From Hymenobacter negativus (GTDB lineage Bacteria > Bacteroidota > Bacteroidia > Cytophagales > Hymenobacteraceae), in NCBI RefSeq assembly GCF_016056375.1, contig NZ_JAEDAE010000004.1, forward strand, positions 62,001 to 126,000: 64,000 bases of DNA, given 5' to 3'. The translations under genes were made by a program, and so were the position numbers. Each line of letters begins with the position of its first letter. Within the stretch, counting starts at the first letter, position 1. The notes beneath the pieces were generated by a model, which worked only from the letters and a program-made list of their open reading frames with translations, made no database searches and was not told where the DNA came from. This document shows positions 25,995 to 34,000 of this stretch, piece by piece.

Positions 25995-28055
25995 ATGACC
26001 CCCAAATTACTCTTCTACTCGGCTATCCTGCTGGCAGCCCGCACGGTTAGCGCTACTTCCATTGGCTCCATCCAGGGCACGGGCGCGGCGGCAAAGGCCG
26101 GCAGCTACACCGTCGAGGGTATTGTAACGGGCATCTACGCCGACCTGAAACCGGCCGGCTTTTACATTCAGGACGACAAGGCCACGGCCGATGGCAACCC
26201 CGCCACTTCCGATGCCATTTTCGTGATTCAGGCCGACCCCAACGTGAAGGTGGGCGACAAGGTGCGCGTGACCGGCGTGGTGCGCGAGGACGACGCGGCC
26301 CCTTCCTTCGGCCAGGCCGTGATAACGGACCCGGGCTTCGTAGTTATTTCCTCGGGCAATGCGGTGCCGGATTTCGTGCGCCTCGTCAACAGCGAGTTTG
26401 CGGCCGATAAGGCCGAGCGTTACGAGGGCATGCGGGTGCAGTTCATGCAGCCGCTCACCGTCACGGACAACTACTTCCTGAAGCAGCGAGGCGAGCTCAC
26501 GGTGTCCACCGAAGGCCTGACGTACCAGGCCACGCAGTTCATCGACCCCAACGACAACCCCGCCACCGGCACCAACAGCAGCGGCACCAGCAACCTGGCC
26601 GCCGTGCTGGCCTACCAGGCCGCCAACGACCGCCGCAGCCTAGTGCTCGACGACGGCAGCTCGGCCACCAACCCCACGCCTACTCCTTACCTCGATGCCC
26701 GTTTCCATACCGTGCGGGTGGGCAGCACCCTGAGTAACATCGGGGGCATTCTGGCCTACAGCTACGGGCGCTGGCGCCTGCAGCCGCTCGCCGGGGCCGA
26801 TGCGCCCGTGATTAACGTGACGCGGCCGCTCACGCCGCCCGCCTTCGGCCCGCTCGATTTGAAGCTGGCCAGCTTCAACGTGTTCAACTACTTCAACGGC
26901 GACGGGGCAGGCGGCGGCTTCCCCACCCCGCGCGGGGCCAAAACGGCGGCCGACTTCCAGCGCCAGCGCACCAAAATCATCCTGGCCCTGGCGCAGATGA
27001 ACGCCGACATCGTGGGTCTAACGGAGATTGAGAACGACGGCAATGGCTCTACGGCGGCCATTCAGGACCTTGTGGATGGTCTGAACAAAGCCGTGGGCGC
27101 GGGCACCTACATCTTCGTGAACGACGGCAACGCCGAGCGCCAAACCAACAACACCGACCTCATTCACTGCGCCATTCTCTACAAGCCGGGCGTGGTGGCT
27201 CCGCTTGGGCCGCCCATGGTGGCCACCGTGCAGGGGGTATTTGAGCGGCCGCCGCTGGCGCAGGTGTTCGTCACAAAGCGCAAGGAGCGGCCCGATACGC
27301 TGGGATTCATCGTGAACCACTTCAAAAGCAAGAGCAGCGGCAGCGGGCCCGATGCCGACCAGAACGACGGCCAGGGCGGCTCCAACGCCCGCCGCAAGGC
27401 TCAGGCCCGCGCCCTGGTTGAGTTCATCAACAAAACCGTGCGTCCGGCCGGGGCGTCGCGCATCGTGAGCGCCGGCGACTACAACGCCAACTACGAGGAA
27501 GACCCCATCGACATTATGCGGGCCGCCGGACTGGTACCAGCCACGCCGCCCACCAGCGCGTCCTACGTGTTCAAGGGCCTCACCGGCTCGCTCGACCACG
27601 CCGTGGTGACGCCCAACATGGTGGGCTTCGTGGACGTGCAGAAGTGGCACATCAACTCGGCCGAGCCGCCCGTGCTGGAGTACGACCAGGCCGGCGAGGC
27701 CACCGACATCACCACACCCTTCCGCTGCTCCGACCACGACCCGGTGCTGATTGGGGTGAATTTCGCGGGCATTCGCAACGCGTCGTCCAACCGCACCAAC
27801 CGCCTGTTTGTGTACCCCGGGCCGGCGGCCGGGCCGCAGGCGTTCAGCCTGGCCGATGTGCCGGCCAGCGCCGGCGCGCTTACGCTCGACTTTGCCATGC
27901 CCCAGGGAGGCCTCCGGCTGCTCTCGCTGCACGGCACGCCGGCGCTGCTGGGCAGCCAGCTCAACAGCTACACGGCCCACCTCGCGCCGGGCATCTACGT
28001 GGTTACGCTGCGCGGCCAGAACTACCAGAAAACCCAGCGCGTGATGAAGGAATAG
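25995..28055 (+). CDS. Secreted endonuclease/exonuclease/phosphatase-family nuclease (ExeM/NucH-like), copy 2
   Basis: The product has 686 residues from ATG 25995 with a short signal peptide (LLFYSAILLAARTVSA). It aligns by eye over its whole length with the gene at 13285: SIQGTGAAAKAGSYTVEGIV, GFYIQDDKATADGNPATSDA, MNADIVGLTEIENDG, CAILYKP, VNHFKSKSSGSGPDADQNDG, GDYNANYEEDP, SLDHAVVT and CSDHDPVLIGV. All EEP catalytic residues are kept. The C-terminal ~85 residues correspond to a T9SS sorting domain, but the usual YPNP motif reads VYPGPAAG, so sorting may be weaker. It probably acts on extracellular DNA. Confidence 0.92.
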   Translation: MTPKLLFYSAILLAARTVSATSIGSIQGTGAAAKAGSYTVEGIVTGIYADLKPAGFYIQDDKATADGNPATSDAIFVIQADPNVKVGDKVRVTGVVREDDAAPSFGQAVITDPGFVVISSGNAVPDFVRLVNSEFAADKAERYEGMRVQFMQPLTVTDNYFLKQRGELTVSTEGLTYQATQFIDPNDNPATGTNSSGTSNLAAVLAYQAANDRRSLVLDDGSSATNPTPTPYLDARFHTVRVGSTLSNIGGILAYSYGRWRLQPLAGADAPVINVTRPLTPPAFGPLDLKLASFNVFNYFNGDGAGGGFPTPRGAKTAADFQRQRTKIILALAQMNADIVGLTEIENDGNGSTAAIQDLVDGLNKAVGAGTYIFVNDGNAERQTNNTDLIHCAILYKPGVVAPLGPPMVATVQGVFERPPLAQVFVTKRKERPDTLGFIVNHFKSKSSGSGPDADQNDGQGGSNARRKAQARALVEFINKTVRPAGASRIVSAGDYNANYEEDPIDIMRAAGLVPATPPTSASYVFKGLTGSLDHAVVTPNMVGFVDVQKWHINSAEPPVLEYDQAGEATDITTPFRCSDHDPVLIGVNFAGIRNASSNRTNRLFVYPGPAAGPQAFSLADVPASAGALTLDFAMPQGGLRLLSLHGTPALLGSQLNSYTAHLAPGIYVVTLRGQNYQKTQRVMKE

Positions 28056-28089
28056 CGGCCCACGCTGCCGCTGAGGGGCACATCGGCCT

Positions 28090-28097
28090 TACCTTTG
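28090..28097 (+). promoter_or_regulatory. -7 box directly before the STAS-like gene
   Basis: TACCTTTG, a perfect TAnnTTTG box, ends 5 bases before the ATG at 28103, implying a leaderless or nearly leaderless transcript. Confidence 0.45.
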
Positions 28098-28102
28098 TCG
28101 CA

Positions 28103-28528
28103 ATGCCCAGCCTCTTGCCCAGCCTGTATTTTGAAAACGCTGCGGGCGAAGTGCTGACGGACCCCGCCGGCTTCCTGCGTACCAACTGGAGCAGCCAGAA
28201 GCGCACGCCGGAAGCCACGAAGGCCATTTTCGAGAACATGCTGCGGGCGCTGCAACAACGCGGCTGGAGCCGCATCCTGGTTAATCAGCTGGTCATGATT
28301 CCCTTCACGCACGAAGAGCAGCAGTGGATTGCCCACGACTGGCTGCCCCGGGCCGTGCAGGCCGGCTACCGCCACGGGGCCGTGGTAGTATCGCCCAACG
28401 TGTTGGTGCGCTTGGCCACGGCCTTCGTTACCACCAGCATTCAGGGCCTGCCGTTGGTTTACCGCTCTTTCAATGCCGATACCGATGCCCGGCGCTGGCT
28501 GGAACTCCAGCCCGCCACGCCGCAGTAG
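28103..28528 (+). CDS. Hypothetical protein, STAS-like paralogous family, member 3
   Basis: The product has 141 residues from ATG 28103. It is a clear paralog of the gene at 10242: PSLYFENAAGEVL, QQRGWSRILVNQLVMIPF, EEQQWIAHDWLPRAV, AGYRHGAVVVSPNVLVRLAT, and an ending YRSFNADTDARRWLE. The conserved pattern suggests a small alpha/beta single-domain cytoplasmic protein. No function is proposed. Confidence 0.8.
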   Translation: MPSLLPSLYFENAAGEVLTDPAGFLRTNWSSQKRTPEATKAIFENMLRALQQRGWSRILVNQLVMIPFTHEEQQWIAHDWLPRAVQAGYRHGAVVVSPNVLVRLATAFVTTSIQGLPLVYRSFNADTDARRWLELQPATPQ

Positions 28529-28538
28529 GTCCGGTTGG

Positions 28539-28853
28539 TCAGGGCTTCACAAAAACGTAGTTCACCGTGAGGGTGCCGGAACTGGACGAGCCTATTTCGG
28601 AGGAGTTTTGCAGCGTGTAGCCCTCGCCGTAGAGCCCGGCAAATAGCGTATAGAGCCCCTCGGCATTCGCCTGAAACTTCTTCTTGACATCCAGCGGGGC
28701 CAGCTCGATAGTCTGGGTCTGGCCCAGGCCGCGCGTTACGGTCAGGCTATTGGTGATGTAGTGGTACTGCACCAGCACCAGGCTGGGCGGTGCCGCCACG
28801 GCCATTTGGGACAGCATTAGCGTGAAAACGGCACTCAGCATCAGGGTACGCAT
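28539..28853 (-). CDS. Small secreted protein of unknown function, paralog A
   Basis: The product has 104 residues from ATG 28853, preferred over 28883 because the paralog at 32663 begins with the same MRTxxLSAVFT. A signal peptide (LMLSAVFTLMLSQMAVA) is followed by APPSLVLVQYHYITNS, 'RGLGQTQTIELAP', 'GLYGEGYTLQNS' and a final VNYVFVKP. It is probably a small beta-rich periplasmic or surface protein. A TATCTTTG box lies upstream at 28881-28888. Confidence 0.8.
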   Translation of the reverse strand: MRTLMLSAVFTLMLSQMAVAAPPSLVLVQYHYITNSLTVTRGLGQTQTIELAPLDVKKKFQANAEGLYTLFAGLYGEGYTLQNSSEIGSSSSGTLTVNYVFVKP

Positions 28854-28880
28854 GGGGCAAGGGATGGGAAAGGGGAAATC

Positions 28881-28888
28881 CAAAGATA
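28881..28888 (-). promoter_or_regulatory. -7 box of small secreted protein A
   Basis: TATCTTTG on the minus strand matches TAnnTTTG, 27 bases before the ATG at 28853. The paralog at 32663 has TAACTTTG at almost the same distance. Confidence 0.4.
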
Positions 28889-28952
28889 CCCGCCTCCCTC
28901 ATTGCCCCAACTACCCCGGCTTTGCCCAAAGCGCATTCAAAAATGTCGCGCC

Positions 28953-30350
28953 TCACTCCCCATTCATGTGGTAGCCGGTGGGCGGAATATTCTGGTTTAC
29001 CCGGAACAGGTTGTGCGGGTCGTAAGCCGTTTTGATGGCTACCAGCCGCTCGTAGTGCGGGCCGTAGGTGGCCTTCACGCGGTCGGTGCCTTCGTCCATC
29101 ATAAAGTTGATGTAGCCTCCCCCGGCCGAATGCGGGTGCATGGCCTCCCAATACTCCTTGGCCCAGCGTGTGATAACCGCCGCCCGGGTGGGCTCGGCTT
29201 CGGCCCCCAGAATGACCATGGACCAGGTAGCGTTGCGATAGGCCCAGGCGGTGGCATCAGGCGCCACGCGGGCCGCCGCCCCGTTGATGGGGTACAGGTG
29301 CATGGTGGAGAGCGGGCTGGGCAGTATCTGGGCGAAGTGCAGGTGAATGTCGATGGCCTCGTCGGACAGCTCGTTGATGAAGTCGGCCTTCCAGTAATAG
29401 TGGATGTGGGGCGGCGTCAGGCCGTCGAACATGCTTTGCAGGGCCGGCACCGGCAGGGTGCCCAGCAGGTCGAGGGCCGGCGGCCAGGCCCGGCGGATGG
29501 GCGCAAAAACCTGCTCGGCCATATCGGCCGGGCCGCTGTAGTTCCACACGATGCCGCACATCTTTTTGCCGTGCAGGTGCTCGGGGAAGGGCGGGCCGGC
29601 GGGCACCGTGAGGAAGGCAAAAAAGCCGCCCAGCTCCTCGGGCGCGTCTTTGATGAAGGTGCGGTACCACTGCATCACGGGCTTAGCATCGCTCAGCTCC
29701 CAGAGCATGGGGCCGGCGTACACGGTGCTGATGGGGTGCGAGCGGAACAGAAACGAGGTGACGATGCCGAAATTGCCGCCCCCGCCGCGCAACGCCCAGA
29801 ACAGGTCGGCGTGCTTGGTTTCTGACGCTTTCACCATGCTGCCGTCGGCCAGCACCACGTCGGCCTCCAGCAGGTTGTCGATGGAGAGGCCGCATCGGCG
29901 CGTGAAGTGCCCCATGCCCCCGCCCAGCGTGATGCCGCCCACGCCGGTGGTCGAGATAATGCCGCTCGGCACCATCACCCCGAAGGCGTGCGTCACGTGG
30001 TCGAGGTCGCCGAGATGGCAGCCCCCTTCCACCCGCACGGTCTTGTCCACGGGGTCGACGTGGATGCCGTTGAGCTGCGAGAGGTCAATCACCAGCCCAT
30101 CATCGCAGAGGCCCAGACCGGCCCCGCTGTGGCCGCCGCCGCGCACCGCCACCAGCAGGTTGTGCTCGCGAGCGTAGTTCACGGCGGCCATCACGTCGGC
30201 ATCGTCGGCGCAGTAGGCAATGGCGGCGGGCCGCTTGTCAATCATGGCGTTGTGCACCCGGCGGCTGGCGTCGTAGTCGGGGTGGTGGGGTTCGATGAGC
30301 CTGCCGCGCAGGTCCATAGTGATGGGAGAGGCAATTTCGTCGACGAGCAT
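28953..30350 (-). CDS. FAD-binding oxidoreductase, berberine-bridge (BBE) type
   Basis: The product has 465 residues. A PCMH-type FAD domain occupies ~35-210: LLVAVRGGGHSGAGLG (the His that usually carries covalent FAD), CDDGLVIDLSQLNGIHVDP, then TTGVGGITLGGGMGHFTRRCG. The cysteine used for a second FAD bond in plant BBE enzymes is not seen, so single covalent attachment is likely. The C-terminal BBE motif is near the end (TYGPHYERLVAIKTAYDPHNLFRVNQNI). Members oxidise sugars, alcohols or alkaloids with O2. There is no signal peptide, so it is cytoplasmic. Confidence 0.92.
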   Translation of the reverse strand: MLVDEIASPITMDLRGRLIEPHHPDYDASRRVHNAMIDKRPAAIAYCADDADVMAAVNYAREHNLLVAVRGGGHSGAGLGLCDDGLVIDLSQLNGIHVDPVDKTVRVEGGCHLGDLDHVTHAFGVMVPSGIISTTGVGGITLGGGMGHFTRRCGLSIDNLLEADVVLADGSMVKASETKHADLFWALRGGGGNFGIVTSFLFRSHPISTVYAGPMLWELSDAKPVMQWYRTFIKDAPEELGGFFAFLTVPAGPPFPEHLHGKKMCGIVWNYSGPADMAEQVFAPIRRAWPPALDLLGTLPVPALQSMFDGLTPPHIHYYWKADFINELSDEAIDIHLHFAQILPSPLSTMHLYPINGAAARVAPDATAWAYRNATWSMVILGAEAEPTRAAVITRWAKEYWEAMHPHSAGGGYINFMMDEGTDRVKATYGPHYERLVAIKTAYDPHNLFRVNQNIPPTGYHMNGE

Positions 30351-30516
30351 GACCGTGAGATGCTAAGGGCGCGGGCGCCGGGTGAAAGTATCGGGCCGGG
30401 GTAGCCGCCAGCCCACGGCAAGCCGTAACTGCGGGACCCCTCATTAGTATATAAAAATATATATTATTTTATCTAAAATCTATGCTTGATGTCGTTGCCC
30501 ATTGCCCAAAACCAAA

Positions 30517-30545
30517 CCAGCCGCTCCCGGAACGGAAGCGGCTGG
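30517..30545 (-). terminator. CAGCCGC-type hairpin, probable terminator of the small lipoprotein gene
   Basis: CCAGCCGCTCCCG pairs with CGGAAGCGGCTGG around GAA. On the minus strand it is followed by TTTGGTTTTGG. Similar hairpins occur at 32603, 33076 and 35140. Confidence 0.6.
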
Positions 30546-30571
30546 TCGATAGGTGGCTGGTCTGCCTGGCC

Positions 30572-30874
30572 CTAGCGCCGACGGGCGGGTACAGTTTCGT
30601 AGCGGGTGGTTTTCTTTTCTTCGGTGACCACGGTGGGGTGTTCGCCGGCGCCTTTTTCTACGGCATCGGCTTGTTTTTCGAGGTCATGCGCTTTGGCTTC
30701 GGCATCGGCCCGCACTTGTTTGGCATCGGCGCGGGCGCGCTCGGCGTCGGCTTTGGCCTGGGCTTCGATGGCATCTTCGCGGGCGTTGTCGGCTTGGCGT
30801 TGTTTTTCTTGTTCCTGGCTGCAGCCGCCCAGGAGCAGGCCGGCGGCGAGGAGGTAAGGGAGGCGGTTGGTCAT
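30572..30874 (-). CDS. Small coiled-coil lipoprotein
   Basis: The product has 100 residues from ATG 30874. The start is set by the signal peptide and lipobox YLLAAGLLLGGC. Residues ~20-75 are a charged helix of A, E, K, D, R and Q (DAERARADAKQVRADAEAKA), very probably a coiled coil. The end is basic (TTRYETVPARRR). It is likely anchored in a membrane leaflet facing the periplasm; it looks like Lpp-type spacer proteins only in general character. Confidence 0.8.
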   Translation of the reverse strand: MTNRLPYLLAAGLLLGGCSQEQEKQRQADNAREDAIEAQAKADAERARADAKQVRADAEAKAHDLEKQADAVEKGAGEHPTVVTEEKKTTRYETVPARRR

Positions 30875-30995
30875 GACAATGCGTGCCGCCCGGGGCGGTG
30901 TGAAGGTGAGAATAGTAGCGCGTGTACGGGCAAGAATGGGTAAATGTTGATTAGGCGATGTATTGCCCGCAGCCGGCCACCGCACCACCCGCGAG

Positions 30996-31420
30996 CTACT
31001 GTGTAAGCGGTTTTTGGCGCGCCAGATTGCGCTTCACCCACCCTGCCAGCACGTGGGTTCGCTCGTACTTGCTCACCATTGCCGCTTCGCGGCCTTTGGT
31101 GTAGCGAATGTAGCGGCTCAGCAAGGCGCTAGTTGCGCCCAGGCCGCCCGCGATGACCACCACCGGAAAGGCCGACTCGGAAGCCCCGTTATCGACCTGG
31201 CTCACGGCAAATAAGCCCACGGTTGCGACCGTCAGCAACAGCGTGACCGGAGCGGCAGCCAGCACCACGCCACTGGATTTGCGCTTGGTTTGGAACAGCT
31301 GGTGCAGGGCTGCACCGTATCGGCGCGGGTGGGCAAGGGCTGGCTCTCCGCCAAAGGCGAAGCTGGAACCTGCTGGGCAAAGGCCGCTGAACCCCACCCC
31401 AAACAGAGCAAAACCAGCAT
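30996..31420 (-). pseudogene. Secreted/membrane protein gene broken by a one-base frameshift
   Basis: One frame starts at ATG 31420 with a good signal peptide (MLVLLCLGWGSAAFAQQ) and reaches LPTRADTVQ. The sensible continuation, LHQLFQTKRKSSGVVLAAAP, then two membrane segments and an end in KPLTQ, lies in another frame down to 30996. Adding one base near 31310 (GGGC/TGCAC to GGGCCTGCAC on the plus strand) joins the two as ...DTVQALHQLF... . The rejoined product would have about 140 residues. Either the gene is inactive or the base was lost in sequencing. No function is known. Confidence 0.65.
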
Positions 31421-31571
31421 CCAACAGACGTTTCTCGGATTAGCCCTGAGTACCCAGAAGACGCCCGAATATATCAGAATAAGTTTATACACCAAATAAT
31501 GGGCATAAAGCGGGACTCCTCCCCCCGCCGTGCCTGGGGCCGCAGCGGCGAGGCTATGTGGTGGGCACAGG

Positions 31572-32474
31572 CTAGTGGCCCAGGTAGCGCGCAGTGGGCA
31601 CCACCCGATAGGCCGGGTCGTCGCTCACTATGCCTTGCAGCGAGGCCACGTGCCGCGCACCAATTATCAGGAGCTGCCGGTGCTGCTGGGTTTGTAGCTG
31701 GGTGGTCACGATGTTGGAATACACCTTCAGGTCGCGGTTGTAGAACACCGAAATAAACTCTGCGCCCACGTACTGCGGATTGATGAAAGCGGCGTCCACC
31801 ATCTCATCGGGCTTAAGCGTGCCGCCAGTGACGCGGGCCGGCGTGCGGTACACCAGCGTGTGTAACTGCCGCAGCGTGGCCGGCGCGTTGATGGTGCGCA
31901 GAAACTGCCCAATGGTGCTGGTGCCGGCCAGTAGGCGCTGGCCGAAAGGGTCGGAAAACGTGTGCCAGTCGGCATCGGCCTGTTTGTACAGCTCAATATT
32001 CCGGCCTTCGTGCAGAATGCTTTGCGACGTGCCCCCCGGCGCATTCACGCAGTAGATGCGCGCCAACCCAAGGCGCTTGCCCAGCGCGAAGCCCAACTGG
32101 TACACCTCACTACGGCCACCGGGCAGGGCGCTCAGGTCGAGCTGCCCTTGCCGGTAGCGTTGATACAGGCTGTCGAGGCGGGCCTGGTTCTCGGGCAGTT
32201 CCTCCACCAGAATACCGTCGGGCTGGTAGCGCTGCAACCCGTCGAGCACGGCGCTCAGCTCGGCCTGCCGCTTGGGCGTGAGCACGTCGGAATTGGGGTT
32301 GCCGGCTTTGTATAATTGTGATAGATGACTGCAGCCCAGCAGCAGGATGTCGGTGGTAGCGGCCGTGGCCGGGCTGGCGGTAGAATGGGTTTTGGTGCTG
32401 GCGCAAGCAGCCATGCCAGTCAGCAAAATCATCCCTGCCGCAATGCGGCAGGAGAAAGAAACGAATGCATTCAT
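31572..32474 (-). CDS. DUF5694-like lipoprotein (TraB-like)
   Basis: The product has 300 residues from ATG 32474. The signal peptide and lipobox are RIAAGMILLTGMAAC. DILLLGCSHLSQLYKAGNPN, 'LQRYQPDGILVEELPENQ', 'QLGFALGKRLGLARIYCVNAPGG' and the final IIGARHVASLQGIVSDDP with YRVVPTARYLGH match the DUF5694 outline, a relative of TraB/PrgY-type proteins (the final G.RH motif). The biochemical role is unknown. Confidence 0.82.
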   Translation of the reverse strand: MNAFVSFSCRIAAGMILLTGMAACASTKTHSTASPATAATTDILLLGCSHLSQLYKAGNPNSDVLTPKRQAELSAVLDGLQRYQPDGILVEELPENQARLDSLYQRYRQGQLDLSALPGGRSEVYQLGFALGKRLGLARIYCVNAPGGTSQSILHEGRNIELYKQADADWHTFSDPFGQRLLAGTSTIGQFLRTINAPATLRQLHTLVYRTPARVTGGTLKPDEMVDAAFINPQYVGAEFISVFYNRDLKVYSNIVTTQLQTQQHRQLLIIGARHVASLQGIVSDDPAYRVVPTARYLGH

Positions 32475-32602
32475 GCAGAAACAGGGACGGAAGGTGTAGC
32501 CAAAGAACCCACAAGCTACTGCCAAGCTGCATGACTGGCTATTGCAATGCCCCCACCCTCCACCTCGGGGCTGAAAGAAGCTTAGGTCCCAACCCCACCC
32601 CC

Positions 32603-32625
32603 GCCGCTCCCGGGGCGGAAGCGGC
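32603..32625. repeat. CAGCCGC-type palindromic hairpin
   Basis: GCCGCTCCCG pairs with CGGAAGCGGC around a few G. It lies 38 bases beyond the stop of small secreted protein B. The flanks (CAACCCCACCCC before, TGAACGAAGC after) resemble the copies at 33076 and 35140. Confidence 0.55.
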
Positions 32626-32662
32626 TGAACGAAGCGTCAGTTACTTCCTAGAACTACCTCAC

Positions 32663-32980
32663 CTAGGGCTTCACGAAAACATACGTTACCGTTTCAAAAT
32701 GCATGTCCGGAGAAATATGGCTCGTTACGCTATTCTTTAACTCGTAGCCCTCGGCGTAGAGGCCCGTGAATGCGACCACAAGGTTTTCAATGATACCGGC
32801 TTGGTTTTTGGCGCCCGTCGCTGCTGGGCCTTCGATGGTTTCTGTCTTGCCCGGCCCGCGAGAAATGGTGATAGTGGCGTTACGGGTATTTGTTTGCACC
32901 AGCACTACGCTCGGCGGGCCTGCAATGGCAGTGATGGAAGTCATAGCCGTAAAAACTGCACTTAGCAGAAACGTACGCAT
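32663..32980 (-). CDS. Small secreted protein of unknown function, paralog B
   Basis: The product has 105 residues from ATG 32980. It begins MRTFLLSAVFTAMTSITAIA (signal peptide) and continues GPPSVVLVQTNTRNATITIS, 'RGPGKTETIEGP', 'TGLYAEGYELKNS' and a final VTYVFVKP. It is clearly related over its whole length to the protein at 28539. It has no enzyme motif; it is probably a small periplasmic or surface beta protein. Confidence 0.8.
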   Translation of the reverse strand: MRTFLLSAVFTAMTSITAIAGPPSVVLVQTNTRNATITISRGPGKTETIEGPAATGAKNQAGIIENLVVAFTGLYAEGYELKNSVTSHISPDMHFETVTYVFVKP

Positions 32981-33006
32981 CGGGAAGGAGCTAAAAGTTG
33001 CAAACC

Positions 33007-33014
33007 CAAAGTTA
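33007..33014 (-). promoter_or_regulatory. -7 box of small secreted protein B
   Basis: TAACTTTG on the minus strand, 26 bases before the ATG at 32980, matching TAnnTTTG. Confidence 0.4.
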
Positions 33015-33075
33015 TACGCGTCCCTACCCACCACCCTGCCGCCGTGGCTCCAGAAGCTCAGGCTTCAACACCAAA

Positions 33076-33104
33076 CCAGCCGCCACCGGGGCGGCAGCGG
33101 CTGG
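33076..33104 (-). terminator. CAGCCGC-type hairpin, possible terminator of the SDR gene
   Basis: CCAGCCGCCACCG pairs with CGGCAGCGGCTGG, followed on the minus strand by TTTGGTGTTG. It lies 80 bases beyond the SDR stop. Confidence 0.5.
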
Positions 33105-33184
33105 AATAAGGCTAATTTCCCAAAGTAGTTTTTAAGCGGTGGCCTACGTGCACGCCACGGCAACTGCCGCTTATCGGCCAGCCC

Positions 33185-33895
33185 TTACCATGGGATGGGG
33201 CCGTCGGAAGAAGACATTGTGCCGGTGGGGCCATCGGCTGGCAGCAGCGCCAGCCGAATGGCTTCCGCAGCGCCCTGCGCTGGGGTGTCGGTGCCCGCAA
33301 AGCCGTTTAGGTCGGTGGCCGTGTAGCCGGGAGCCGCCGAGTTTACCTTGATGGTCGTATTCCGCAGCTCGTAGGCCAGTTGCACGGTGAGCATGTTCAG
33401 CGCAGCCTTCGAGGCGGAGTACCCCAGCAGGGTCCAGTCGTGCTTCCCCGTGAGAGTAAGCGAGCCTAGCGGACTGGATACGTTGACAATGCGCCCCGCT
33501 GCGGCCTGCTTCACTAGGGGCAAAAACGCCTGGGTGACGGCCAGCGTACCCAGGAAATTGGTTTGGAGCGCTTGCTCCACGCTGCGCACGTCGACTCTGC
33601 TGGGCGAATCGTCGCCGGGTACATTAATGCCCGCGTTGTTCACCAGGATATCGAGGTGACCTTCCTCGCGCCGTAGCTGCGCTACTGCCGTGTCGAGCGT
33701 TGCTTGGTTGGTCAGGTCTATTTTGAGGAACCGGACGTCGCCGGTGGCCGACAGCTCCACTACGGCTTGCTGGCCTTTGGCCTCTTCGCGGGCTCCTAAG
33801 TACACCCGGCATCCGGCCTGCAGCAGCCCCCGCACAATTTCTAACCCGATGCCTTTGTTGCCGCCGGTGACCAGCGCATTTTTTTTGTTTTCCAT
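33185..33895 (-). CDS. SDR family NAD(P)-dependent oxidoreductase
   Basis: The product has 236 residues. ALVTGGNKGIGLEIVRGLL is the dinucleotide-binding TGxxxGIG. LVNNAGIN follows, then the catalytic Ser (IVNVSSPLGSLT) and YSASKAALN (Tyr-Lys). The end loop reads NSAAPGYTATDLNG. It is a cytoplasmic carbonyl reductase-like enzyme; the substrate is unknown. The AraC-type regulator lies 105 bases upstream on the same strand and may control it. Confidence 0.93.
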   Translation of the reverse strand: MENKKNALVTGGNKGIGLEIVRGLLQAGCRVYLGAREEAKGQQAVVELSATGDVRFLKIDLTNQATLDTAVAQLRREEGHLDILVNNAGINVPGDDSPSRVDVRSVEQALQTNFLGTLAVTQAFLPLVKQAAAGRIVNVSSPLGSLTLTGKHDWTLLGYSASKAALNMLTVQLAYELRNTTIKVNSAAPGYTATDLNGFAGTDTPAQGAAEAIRLALLPADGPTGTMSSSDGPIPW

Positions 33896-34000
33896 GTTAC
33901 CTGTGGGCAGTACCTCGCTTGAATCAGGGAGGTGATTGAGTACGCCACAAAGGTCCGGGAGCTTGCCGCGGGGTAAACTTCGCCAATCAACCCATCTGTT

